NCBI RefSeq assembly: GCF_036884655.1
Contig: NC_088337.1
Span: 33,276,501 to 33,340,500, forward strand
Source: Musa acuminata AAA Group
Taxonomy: Eukaryota > Streptophyta > Magnoliopsida > Zingiberales > Musaceae
Direction of reading: 5' to 3'
DNA length: 64,000 nucleotides
Shown: one piece after another, positions 1-9,599 of the stretch
Layout of the letters: each line of letters begins with the position of its first letter
Numbering within the stretch: position 1 is the stretch's first letter
Position numbers and translations under genes: made by a program
Notes under the pieces: model-generated
What the model was told of the DNA's origin: nothing
Seen by the model: only the letters and a program-made list of their open reading frames with translations
The model's database searches: none

Positions 1-1440
1 GCAATGATCCTGCTGTTTTCGCATGCGTTGACGATTTGCTATAGCAAGCATTCAATATTTAGAGAGACTTCAAAGACATGAAGTTCTCCACCAAACGAGT
101 CTTGCATAGACAAGTATTTCGAGGCATTCCATTGAATTGAATCGATAGGTGTGTACGACAAATAATAGCTATGAGAAAAGATCGTAGCTTAATGTCAGAT
201 AATAGGAAATAAGAATTGCTCGTAAGTTTAAACAGGATGATAATACACATACATAAGCAGTGAATTTGCATCATAATTAAAATCTGAAAATAAAGGAGCA
301 GCGAATGCAACATTGGAAGATCATACAAAATGAAACACCACACTCTTTGTTATTATTATTTTTCGACGAATAGAAACAAATTCTTGAGGAATAGTCGGTC
401 CAGATAAAGTGGAAATCGAATGCATGGTCGGAGGACATGCCTCTTAGTTATTCGATCGAACGATCGGCGTGCTCGAGGATCGCAGAGCAGCAGACGGCTC
501 CAAGGAGAAAAGACAGGGAGATACCTTCAGCAGAGCTGTAGATGCTACGAGTGAGCCAAACGATACTGTGGTCTGCAACATGAAACTATAGATGAACAGT
601 GAGTGCTACAAGCGACTGGCATCAGAAAACATCAAATGTTCCTTCCGCCTGTAGCTTCTCCACAGCAACAAGCGGCAGCGATGTATTGCCCTTGTTCCGG
701 TGCGATGGGCAGACCACGCTGCCAACAAAATTCTCCACCGGCCTCTTCCTACCGGCCCGTAGAGCAAGCTGGTGTGCCGGAATGCAATCGTCGACACGTT
801 GCGTACCTCACACTGTAGCAGCGACGAAGCAGTAGTTACGTACTTGGAATGCTGGCTCGATGCTGTAGAGTGGAGTAGCTTATGATGCAGAGATCTCATG
901 TGGCGTTTTGGTCGGACGCAGGTGAAGAGCCTGCAGCGGTGGGTGGGTTGGGGCTCTGAGCACCAACTGTGCGCTGAAGAACCTGCAGCTCGGTGGGTTG
1001 GCGACAGCAGCCACAGTATCGCTGCTTCGGTGGACACACCCGAGGAACTATTGATGAATAGGAAGCCGGTCCTGAGCCCACGTTGGTTGCTTCCCTTGCG
1101 ATGCCGTCCAAATCAAACATTAATAATGTTTTATTATCATCAGATCAAGAATCGAAGACGATGACTCAGCAGCTGGTAAAGAATTGGATTTTCTTCAGAG
1201 GACGACCGTAAGATTAGATTCTACGATCAAAGCTCATCGTCTTTATCCTAAAGATTATAGGCATCGGAAGAAGACAACCTTCTTCGGCCCACGTTGGTCG
1301 CTTGCAAATGAACATTAATAATTTTATTAAATTATATTTTGAATCGTAAATGCTTCTGTTGGGCGGATCAAAATTGAAGATCAAAACTCGTAAATAAATA
1401 ATGTCAGATTCTATTCTAAAACCATCTAAAACCAAAACTC
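1..1440. other. Intergenic, no gene recognised
   Basis: Short open frames occur on both strands between about 600 and 1160, but they overlap each other, have no recognisable domain and no gene-like neighbours. A segment near 1075-1145 is partly repeated near 1287-1345: both copies have the words gcccacgttggt and aacattaataat, with a deletion between them. This suggests old repeat DNA leading into the LTR that follows. Confidence 0.4.
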
Positions 1441-1607
1441 GTTTATGATAGCTGATAAGATTTTTTGAGAAAATCTCTCTATTCTGTCGAGGGAAATCCT
1501 TTATTCTGTTGAGAAAAATCCATCCTACTAATCTGTATAAATAGTAGAGGGACATGTTAATATATTCAAGTATTTTCAATAATTTTTTTTATTTTTTATT
1601 TTTTTCA
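1440..1607 (+). mobile_element. LTR end of a small non-autonomous LTR element
   Basis: The segment contains tgtataaatag, a TATA-like core, and runs through a T-rich stretch to a terminal CA at about 1607. It is followed after three bases by a primer-binding site. The same sequence, including the gtataaata core and the attcaag/attcgag and ttcaataatt words, recurs inverted near 5110-5190. The left end of the LTR cannot be placed with confidence. No gag or pol reading frame follows, so the element is non-autonomous or a remnant. Confidence 0.5.
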
Positions 1608-1610
1608 ACG

Positions 1611-1624
1611 TGGTATCAAAGCAG
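1611..1624 (+). promoter_or_regulatory. Retroelement primer-binding site (initiator tRNA-Met type)
   Basis: TGGTATCAAAGC lies just inside the LTR end and differs at one base from the canonical plant PBS TGGTATCAGAGC, which pairs with the 3' end of initiator tRNA-Met. Position and sequence together support a 5' LTR/internal boundary in plus orientation. Confidence 0.6.
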
Positions 1625-1723
1625 GTGAGACGGGCGAGATTCTACGACCATCGAAGCTTGGGAAATCTTTCTCGCTGGACTCACTTCCTCGTCGGACTCC
1701 CCTCTTCATTCGCTCCGTCCGTT

Positions 1724-2290
1724 GTACGATGCGTGATGCCTTCGTTGTTACCCCAGTCGCTGTCGTGACCACACTCGGCATCGCCATCAGGTGTGGCCAC
1801 AACAATGGGGGCCTCTGCCCACTCTTTTTCTTTTCTCCTCAATGCGGCCTTCTTCTTCATCGGTGCAGTCCTGCTAAGACCAAGTCGCTATAGGTTTCTC
1901 TACGAAATCGCTGCAGCTTCCTCCTCTATTGTAGCTTTCTCTTCTATTGTAGTATCGTTGTAATTACCTCCTATGCTATAGCTACCTCCTCTGTTGTAAT
2001 TACCGTTGTACAATGTGTGATGCCTTCGCTGTTACCCTAGTCGCTGTTGTGACCACACTCGGCGTCGCCATCAGGTGTGGCCACAACAATGGGGCCTGTT
2101 TTGGTGCGGTTGGTTGCTTGCCCTCGGAAGTGGATCCCTCTCCAACCTCTGCTCGCTCTTTTTCTTTTCTCCTCCATGCGGCCTTATTCTTCACCGGTGT
2201 AGTCCTGCTAAGACCAAATCGCTATAGGTTTCTCTACGAAATCGCTGCAGCTTTCTCCTCTATTGTAGCATCGTTGTAATTACCTCCTAT
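1724..2290 (+). repeat. Imperfect direct duplication inside the LTR element
   Basis: Two copies of about 280 bp stand in tandem, about 1724-1990 and 2009-2290. Both have the words gtgatgccttcg, gaccacactcgg, ggtgtggccacaacaatggg and gctataggtttctctacg. The second copy carries an insertion near 2095-2150. From about 2225 to 2530 the DNA becomes a degenerate array of short units built on tgtagct-tcctcct. A related inverted sequence occurs at about 5215-5560. Confidence 0.7.
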
Positions 2291-2686
2291 GCTATAGCTA
2301 CCTCCTATGCTTTGTTGTAGCTTCATTACTGTTCCTCTATTGTAGCTTTTTTCTCTGCTACAGCTTTCTCTTCTGCTGCATCTCTACTATAACATCGCTG
2401 CAGCTTCCTCCTATGTTGTAGCTTCACTGCAATATCGCTATAATTTCATCATCTGTTGTAGCTTCCTCCTCATTTACTGTAACATCACTGTAGCTTTTCT
2501 CTTCTACTGCGGCATTGCTATGGCTTTCTCTTCTACTACAGTCATCGCCGTCGTCGTCGTCGCAGTAGCTATCATCATCGTCGTAGCCACCGTCGTCACC
2601 GGCTTTAAGAATTCTTTTTATCTTCTATTCTTTCCAACAGTTTCCATCATTTATCCTTTAACTTGCTTCGTTTAATAATTCTTTTT

Positions 2687-2689
<3 letters not shown>

Positions 2690-2719
<30 letters not shown>
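2690..2719. repeat. (AT)n microsatellite
   Basis: A run of about 15 AT units, followed closely by a short GA-rich tract at 2750-2766. Open frames across it reading as Tyr-Ile repeats are artefacts of the dinucleotide. Confidence 0.9.
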
Positions 2720-2722
<3 letters not shown>

Positions 2723-2779
2723 AAAATAAATATAATATTGAGATTTGAAAGAGAGAGAGAGAGAGGGTGGGGTGTGGTA

Positions 2780-3547
2780 AGTCGAGCGATCTTGGTCGGA
2801 GTAGCTATTTTTTTTAACATTCTATGGTTTTTGGATAAAAAATAAATATTAATAATTAAATTGACCTGAATTATATATATATAATTTGATTTGACCTGAC
2901 TTAAAACATTAATAATAAGAATTAAATCATAAGTAATTATTTCACATTTTTCTATAAAGTGTTTTTTTAGTTTCGCTTTTCTTATCTTCTAACTGATATA
3001 ATTACCCCTCATCTCCATCTTGTTGATCGTCACATCCATTACTTATCGTCTCCATCTCTCGTCATCATCTTCATCGTCATTTACTAATTACGCTCTCTTC
3101 TCATTTGTTATTATTGAGGTATTACTTATGTGCTACTACGAGGCTTGTGTCTCTTGTATCTGTCCCAACTAAAATTAATCACACCAATGGACTAACGATG
3201 AGTGGTAGGGACGGTTGCATGCCGAAAGGTGATAGGAAAATATAATATTATCTCTTAGGAAATACAACACGTTATATAAAAACAAATTAAAAAGGATAAA
3301 AATATATATTTTTAATTTTTTTAAAGAAAATTTACCCATAATTGTTCATATAAATTATATGTTATAGATATGATTTAAAGATAAGAGACCAAGGGATCAA
3401 GTATCAAATTCAAATTATGACATCAATTAAATTATACTATTCATTTTCTTACTAACAAAGAATGGAAAGAACTAAGAATCCTCTGTGATTACTAACAAAA
3501 CTAAACCCTTTCATCACTAATGGAATTCTACCTAAGTGTCTTTTTTT
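2780..3547. other. AT-rich intergenic DNA, nothing recognised
   Basis: The sequence is AT-rich with stop codons in all frames. A TC-rich patch at 3010-3110 has no recognisable coding signal. Confidence 0.4.
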
Positions 3548-3558
3548 TTTAAGAGAGA

Positions 3559-3660
<102 letters not shown>

Positions 3661-4407
3661 CTAAGAGGAAGCTTCGACTTGCTTCGTTGACGGGCGCTGG
3701 ATGGGGCCCGCCGCCGAGCGGAAGCAGACGGTGATGGCGTCGCGGACGCACCGGTGAAAACACGGCGGAAGGCCCTCCGCCTTGGCCACCTCGCAATTAT
3801 CGCACCACAGGAGCGGCGCCGGCTGAGGAGCGAATTCCGCGAACCGGTAGCAGGACGGCCTCGCCGCGGGAGTCGATAACGGGAACCTCTCCCGCTGCCG
3901 CTCGAGGACCCGGAGCGGAGCCTCGTAATCCCACAGCCCAAGCCCGGCCACCGTACCAGGCACCATCACGCCGTCCGCCACCGTGTACAGGACGTCGGAT
4001 TCCGCCGGGTTCCGCCTCAGGATCGTAATATTCGGCCCCGCGTTCTCCCCCGGTCCTGGATCGCGATTCTTCCTCTTGGATCGGCCCCGCCTCTTCCGGC
4101 GCGACAGGCGGACGGCGTGGACGAAGCAGTCCCGCTCGCAGGCGATTGCGGCGAAATCGGACGCCTCGTCGATAGCCACCATGCGCATGGTTTCCCCCAA
4201 GGCCCGGATATTATTGGAGCGGACGAGGGTCATGGAGAGCCGGTGACGAGCGACGCCGATCATCTGGCTGATGGTCTCCTGGAACGTATCAAAGCCGAGC
4301 GACGGGTGCACCAGAACAGATCCCACCTCAATCTCGTGATCGTCATTGATGTACACGACGGGGAAATAAGCGACGGCGTCCGCCGATCCCAACAATTCCG
4401 TCGCCAT
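3661..4407 (-). CDS. DUF7138-like plant protein of unknown function, intronless
   Basis: This uninterrupted 248-codon frame has strong GC bias at third positions, typical of monocot short genes. The N-terminal half (residues 1-100) opens with an [22 protein letters not shown] stretch and looks like a compact alpha/beta domain. I associate this from memory with the plant DUF7138 family, without a search. Residues 103-115 are very basic ([13 protein letters not shown]), a plausible nuclear localisation signal. The C-terminal part has C202, C205, C216 and C220 in CX2CX10CX3C spacing, a possible metal site. The ATG at 4407 is the first in frame, about 60 bp downstream of a TATA-like tract. No signal peptide or membrane segment is seen. 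The open frames on the opposite strand (3983-4506) are shadows. Function is unknown. Confidence 0.72.
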   Translation of the reverse strand: MATELLGSADAVAYFPVVYINDDHEIEVGSVLVHPSLGFDTFQETISQMIGVARHRLSMTLVRSNNIRALGETMRMVAIDEASDFAAIACERDCFVHAVRLSRRKRRGRSKRKNRDPGPGENAGPNITILRRNPAESDVLYTVADGVMVPGTVAGLGLWDYEAPLRVLERQRERFPLSTPAARPSCYRFAEFAPQPAPLLWCDNCEVAKAEGLPPCFHRCVRDAITVCFRSAAGPIQRPSTKQVEASS

Positions 4408-4468
4408 GTCACCGGCGAGATCGGAGGCGATTTAGGAATCGAAGCAGCGGTTTTGAGAGCCCGGTGGG

Positions 4469-4490
4469 GTGTATATATATATATATATAT
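4469..4490 (-). promoter_or_regulatory. (TA)n tract serving as likely TATA box of the DUF7138-like gene
   Basis: A pure TA dinucleotide tract lies 62-83 bp upstream of the ATG at 4407. That is the expected place for a TATA box with a short leader. No other TATA-like sequence is closer to the start codon. Confidence 0.45.
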
Positions 4491-4499
4491 GAGGGGTTT

Positions 4500-5090
4500 G
4501 GACTAGCGGAGTTTGATTAGAAGTCAAGTTCGTTGTGGTTCTATTGGAAATAGGTTAGGTTCCAATAGGATATTAAAAAAAGAAAAAGAAATTGCTTTAT
4601 CAAATTACTTTTATCTATTAAATTGGTGATATACTTTTAACTGCATGTTTTTGATTCGTTGAGGATTGTGAGTGGAAAACACAAAATTTACTTATCATAT
4701 TCCTCCAATAAAAAAAAAATATTTTTTCTTTTATCTTGTTTCAATAAATCTGAAATATCATAAGTATTTCTAATTAATTTAATATATTAACTTATTTGAA
4801 CAAATAAATTGTGTGATAGGGAATTAGTTTCTATAGGAAAGAAAAATCATTTTTTTTAGGTTACGGATATCAGTCAGATAATTTTTGCCTCTCCCTTTTT
4901 TCTCGGTAACAATAAAGAAAAAACAAGGAGAATAAGCCCTTTGTTCTCCTTCGTCACGTCTCCGGACTCCGACGTGAGCTCCGTGCATGCAACGCTGATC
5001 TTTCGCTGTATCTCTTCTTCGATTGGTGTCTACGGACATAATCGAGAGGAACCAAACTGATTAGCTCATTGTTGGGTGCTGTTTATTTAA
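4500..5090. other. AT-rich intergenic DNA, nothing recognised
   Basis: The stretch lies between the promoter of the DUF7138-like gene and the inverted LTR element. A 71-codon minus frame at 4824-5039 has no recognisable feature and is not called. Confidence 0.35.
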
Positions 5091-5800
5091 CGATAATTGA
5101 GGTGGGTTTATGGAAAGAATCAAAGATAAAAAGAATTATTGAAGAAGCTCGAATACATTAATGTCTCTTATTTATACAGATTAGATTGTAGAATTCTCTT
5201 TAACATAATAAAAGGATTTTTCTAAGGAGAAAGTTGTAGTAGAGGAGAAAACTGTAGCAGAGGTGTAGTAGAGGAGAAAGTTAGGCAAAGGATAAAGTTA
5301 ATATAGATCAGATGAAGATGATGCTACGACGACGGACAACCCGAGCTTGGGGTCAATGCAGGCGACGTTGGTAAAGAAGAAGGTCGCATGGAGGAGAAGA
5401 GGGAAGGAGCGAGCAAGGGTTGAAGAGGGATCCACTACCAAGGGCGAGCGCCGCACCAAAACATGCCCTCGTTATTGTGTGATAGCAACGCTGGGTGTGG
5501 TCACGGCAACGGTTGGGTAGCAGCGAAGGTGTCACACGCTGTACAGCGGATGAAGAAGAGAGTCTGATAGGAAGTGAATGACATATTTCAATGACCGTGA
5601 AGTTCGCTCGTCTCATAATACCATATTGGAAAGAATAAAATATAAAAAAAAAATATTTCAATAACTGGAGGGAGGATTTTCCTCACATAAGGATTTCTCT
5701 CAATAAAACAAATTTTTTTTGATAAAATCTTATCTGTTATCAGGGTTTGGTAAAATCTTATCTGTTATCAGGGTTCTGTTTGCTCCAAGATTAAGTTGGA
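5090..5800 (-). mobile_element. Small non-autonomous LTR element, minus orientation
   Basis: Read on the minus strand, an LTR-like end at about 5620-5790 is followed near 5595-5612 by a degenerate PBS (TGGTATTATGAG). A short internal region of about 400 bp follows, then a second LTR-like end at about 5095-5230 with the gtataaata core. The internal region matches that of the plus-strand element at 1608-2600: it shares the words gaccacac, catgttttggtgcgg, agtggatccctct and the ctcctctacta array. No protein-coding frame for gag or pol is present. Confidence 0.5.
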
Positions 5801-7440
5801 TCACAAAATAAAATATGAGAGAATCACGATTAGTCTTTTATTATTTCGATTTTAAATCGGGCGTGGTAATTTAGATACCCGTGTCTCGGCTTTGGTGGCG
5901 TATGCAAGCAGGACCTCGTAGGCAAACTGCCGGGCCACATCTCCTATCTTTAGGTACTGCTTCCACGGGTGAAAACGTCGCTGCCACCGTTGCGTACGTG
6001 CGCCCACCCGAGGAGGAAGAAAGAAGAAGAAAGGGGAGAAGAACCATACGTTCTTGCGCGCTCAAAACAAATCGGTGCAGTCGTCTGCACATCGACCGTG
6101 ATCATGCAGCTTCGGTACCTACCGAGAAGACCGAGACGGCGAGGAGAAACGGCTCCCCCTTCTCTCCACATCGCACTGCTCCGTGGTGAGCAGCGACTCC
6201 CGGTGCCGATGCAATCGGCGCGGCGAGATCCGCACCTGGTCGTACGACATCAAAGCATCATGGCATCAAAAGAGGAAGAGGGAGATCGAGTTACCCACCT
6301 ACGGTGAATTCCATTGACGGTCGATCGCCCGACCCCTCCCGATCTCTCCGATGATCAAATCAATGGATGATCTTGGGGGTTTTTGTATTTTTTCCTCCTC
6401 TATTCCCGTTTAGAACACGAGGATTTTTATAGGGAAATTTACTATTTCTTCATGTGCCTGCTTGCAGGGAGCAGGATCGAACCTGAACAGGATGTTAATG
6501 TGCTTCGGTCGACGATCCGATCTGTTTGACCAGGTAGTGTTAGAACAACCGAAACATCATCTAGGACAGTTGACATCAACCTGAGTCTTATCGTAGATTT
6601 ACATATGATATTGGCAGCGAAACTTATCCTTTCCTCGAATTATGTAGGCTTAACTTATCCTTTCCTCGAATTATGTATGCTTGCTGGGTAAGCCATTAAT
6701 TAAGACCTCATGCATTTCGGAATCATAATACCTTCAAATTTTGTGGTCGTTATAGCATAGTTTCGGATCTATTGTTGTGCTGATTTGGTATTTGGTCCCA
6801 CCCAATGTTGTTAAACTCGCAATCCGGGCCGTAGAATCTTGAGATCTTACGGCCCAGATCAGGCCTAGCGAGGCAGGCCCGTCGTCGAAACGTTGGAATG
6901 GTGGAATCGGCCTGACTCGCGAGTCGACTCGAGTTTACTTCGTTCTCGGCTAGTCTCCGAGGCGCCGTGCGATGCTGCATGGTTCGGGCGGGGGGAAAGG
7001 GGAGCCCAAGACCGCTCGTGATGAGGAGGTGAGGGTACTGCTAGCGACGAGGACCTGATGCCAACACTGCCGGCCGATCAAGATGACGCCGATCTACATT
7101 TCCTATCTCGCAGCCCACAGGAACTGTTCCTGTCTCTCCTATGTATACCCTCTCTTCCCGTCACCTCCCATCTTCTGCCATCTTTCCTCCTCTCCTGCCC
7201 TCTTTCCTCATCTCCTTTCTTCTCCTCTCCTCCCGATTACTTGTAATCGCAAAACATATTAATATGAATCTCTTCTTCTTTCTCTTTTCTGTTTCTAAAA
7301 AGCAACTTATCTTCCTACTTTGGCACTGCCCCTTGCATCATTTAGCATTAAAAATCATATTAATTTGATGAAGAGTAAGGCTCAAGTACTGCCTGCACAT
7401 ATCATGCCACTTAATTCATCATAGATTGGTGCTGGAGAGA
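5800..7440. other. Intergenic, mixed GC-rich and AT-rich, no gene recognised
   Basis: A GC-rich block at 5880-6330 carries short overlapping frames on both strands without family resemblance. A unit of about 32 bp containing acttatcctttcctcgaatt is tandemly duplicated at about 6623-6680. A 30-bp near-palindrome is at 6826-6855. A CT-rich patch lies at 7130-7240. Confidence 0.35.
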
Positions 7441-7477
7441 TGATGGTGCTGTTCATGTTTCAGCTTTAACGTGCATC

Positions 7478-7483
7478 TTTATT
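7478..7483 (-). terminator. Poly(A) signal AATAAA of the type III PKS gene
   Basis: AATAAA on the minus strand lies about 140 bp past the stop codon at 7621, a usual distance for a plant 3' UTR. Confidence 0.5.
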
Positions 7484-7620
7484 CAAACATCAATCAACAA
7501 CTGCAAGCAGAACAACACGACATAAAACTTACTGTAATCATAGTCAAACACACCCAATCAGGAACACCAACTCCACTCCGATCTTTGATGCGAGCCCACC
7601 GCAGCAGTAGTCGTAAGGAG

Positions 7621-8727
7621 TCACAGAGGCACGCTGTGGAGGACGACGGACTCCACGGTGAGCCCCGGCCCGAACCCGTAGAGCACCCCCCACTCCAGCC
7701 CCTCGCCGCTGCTCTCCCGCTCCTCCTTGGCCGACTGCTTCCTCATCTCATCCATGATGAAGATGACCGTGGCGCTCGACATGTTCCCGTAATCGCGGAG
7801 CACGCTTCTCGTCGCCCGGAGCTTCTCCGGCTTCAGCCCCAGAGTGGACTCGATTTGGTCGAGTATCGCCGGCCCGCCGGGGTGCGCTATCCAGAACAGG
7901 GAGTTCCAGTCCGAGATGCCTAGAGGTTCGAACGCCTTCACCAGAGTCTCCTCGATGTTCTCCGCGATGAGCTTGGGGACGTCCCTGCGCAAGTGCAAGT
8001 CGAGTCCCACGTCCCTGAGGTGGCCTTTGATCGTGCCCTCGCTCTCCGGCAGCAGAGTCTGCGCCGCCGACGCTATCTCGAAGACTGGCCTCTCGACATC
8101 TTGGACCGGGTCAGCTCCGACGACCATCGCTGCCGCACCATCGCCGAAGAGAGCTTGGCTGACGAGGTTATATATGTTGTGGTCGTCCGGAGCTTGGAAG
8201 GTGATGGCGGTGGTCTCGGCACACACCACCAGCACGCGAGCGCCGTGGTTGTTCTCGGCGAGGTCCTTTGCGATGCGGAGGGCCGACGCGCCGGCGAAGC
8301 AGCCCACGTGGTACAGCATGACTCGCCTGACGGAGGGAGAGAGGCCGAGGAGCTTGATGAGCTGGTAATCGGCTCCGGGCATGTCGAACCCCGCGGTGGA
8401 GCAAAAGATGACGTGGGTGATCATGGATTTGGGACGACCCCATTCCTTGATGGCTCTCTCAGCCGCTTCCTTCCCCAGTTTGGGTAACTCCTCGATCAAG
8501 ATGTCCTGCCGAGCTTCCAGGGAAGGCGCCCCCGGCGTGCAGATGGTGGGGTTGGCCTTCAAGATCTCCTCGTTGAGGTGGATAAACCGCCTCTTCACCG
8601 TGCTCTTGTCACCTTCACACAAATGCCAAAACACATGATGTATGTTACGACGATTCTCTTAGATTCGTCAACGGTATCATAGAAGAAGCTCTGAAACCTC
8701 AAACCTATCACCTAAGAATAATCCATA

Positions 8728-8777
<50 letters not shown>

Positions 8778-9317
8778 GTTGTGTGTATTAATTGCAACAG
8801 TTAGATGTGCTACAACATCATGATTCGACTAACCACGTCTCGACAGGTCAGCAACAAGACACGTAAGTCTGTGTCAAGACATGGTCATCAAGGACACGAG
8901 TGCTTTGAGATCCAGAAACCAGCCATGCATGCACACATGGAAGTTTCTAACATTTACATAACTATGTAATAGTTATGAGGTTAATTAGCTCGTTCTTACT
9001 GTCTCGTTATCATACTCGAACCACCAAGAAGCCAAAAATGCTGCACGCAAACGTTAGTGGCGTATTTGCTGCAGCTGAAGCGATAGAGAGCTGGTGAGAC
9101 AAGATGGTGTAAGGGGTGGGGAGGAAGACGAGGTCTTACAGATGCGCTTAAACTTGTCTTTGAGTTCTTGTTTGTCGTCCGCGTTGGTGACTCGGAAGTA
9201 GAAGTCAGGGTATGCGAGCTGATCCACTACGTTGCGAGGGTTCGCAGTTCCGATGGCCAAGACGGTTGCGGGGCCATCAGAGCTCTGAGCCTTGCGACTG
9301 GCACGGAAGCTCGCCAT
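7621..9317 (-). CDS. Type III polyketide synthase, chalcone/curcuminoid synthase-like
   Basis: Two exons, 9140-9317 and 7621-8612, join to 389 residues, the usual chalcone synthase (CHS) length. The 527-bp intron interrupts Cys60 after its first base, the conserved CHS-family position, with GTAAGA/AG borders. Residue numbers coincide with alfalfa CHS2. The catalytic triad C164 (HVGCFAGAS), H303 (WIAHPGG) and N336 (DYGNMSS) is intact, as are CoA-binding K55, R58 and K62, gatekeeper F215, G256, S338 and the C-terminal GFGPG loop. Differences from CHS are S133A, G211S and F265L, and T194/T197 are kept. Such enzymes condense a CoA starter with malonyl-CoA in the cytosol. The Zingiberales relatives, as known from the family, include diketide-CoA and curcuminoid synthases. 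The product cannot be told from sequence, and plain CHS activity is not excluded. The gene looks functional. Confidence 0.93.
8731..8775. repeat. (CT)n microsatellite in the PKS intron
   Basis: About 22 TC units lie in the single intron of the PKS gene, about 120 bp from the 3' splice site at 8613. Confidence 0.9.
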
Positions 9318-9392
9318 TTTAGACGTCGACTGAGCTGTGCTGCTGCCCAGGAAACGCTTTCTGCTATGCACCTCAGACCTGCTATTCTCGTC

Positions 9393-9400
9393 TATATATA
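9393..9400 (-). promoter_or_regulatory. TATA box of the type III PKS gene
   Basis: TATATATA (minus strand) stands about 76 bp upstream of the ATG at 9317, which allows a leader of roughly 45 bp. Confidence 0.6.
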
Positions 9401-9577
9401 CCGACGAGTTCACATACACCAAGTCAAGTAGAAGAGACGGGTGATAGATAGCACGACTAATCGATACCACGCTAAACTCTTCACGTCTTGGAAAGATTAC
9501 AATCCCAGTGTCGCTGATGGCTCAACGATTTTTGATGGAGATCGATCAACGAGTCTCCCACTAAGATAAGATCATGT

Positions 9578-9586
9578 GGTAGGTGA
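9578..9586 (-). promoter_or_regulatory. AC element (MYB site) upstream of the PKS gene
   Basis: The minus strand reads CACCTACCA, matching the AC-I core ACCTACC bound by R2R3-MYB regulators of phenylpropanoid genes. It lies about 180 bp upstream of the TATA box. A CACCTGC motif lies about 20 bp further upstream. Binding is inferred. Confidence 0.4.
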
Positions 9587-9599
9587 CACAACTATCTAT

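Noticed and set aside
599..1164. Cluster of 70-140 codon frames on both strands
   Set aside because: Overlapping frames without motif, promoter or splice context; probably GC-rich non-coding DNA.
3983..4506. Plus-strand frames of 87 and 129 codons opposite the DUF7138-like gene
   Set aside because: Shadow frames created by the GC-rich codon bias of the minus-strand gene; no family resemblance.
7471..8487. Plus-strand frames opposite the PKS gene
   Set aside because: The minus strand encodes an unmistakable type III PKS with all catalytic residues; the opposite frames are shadows.
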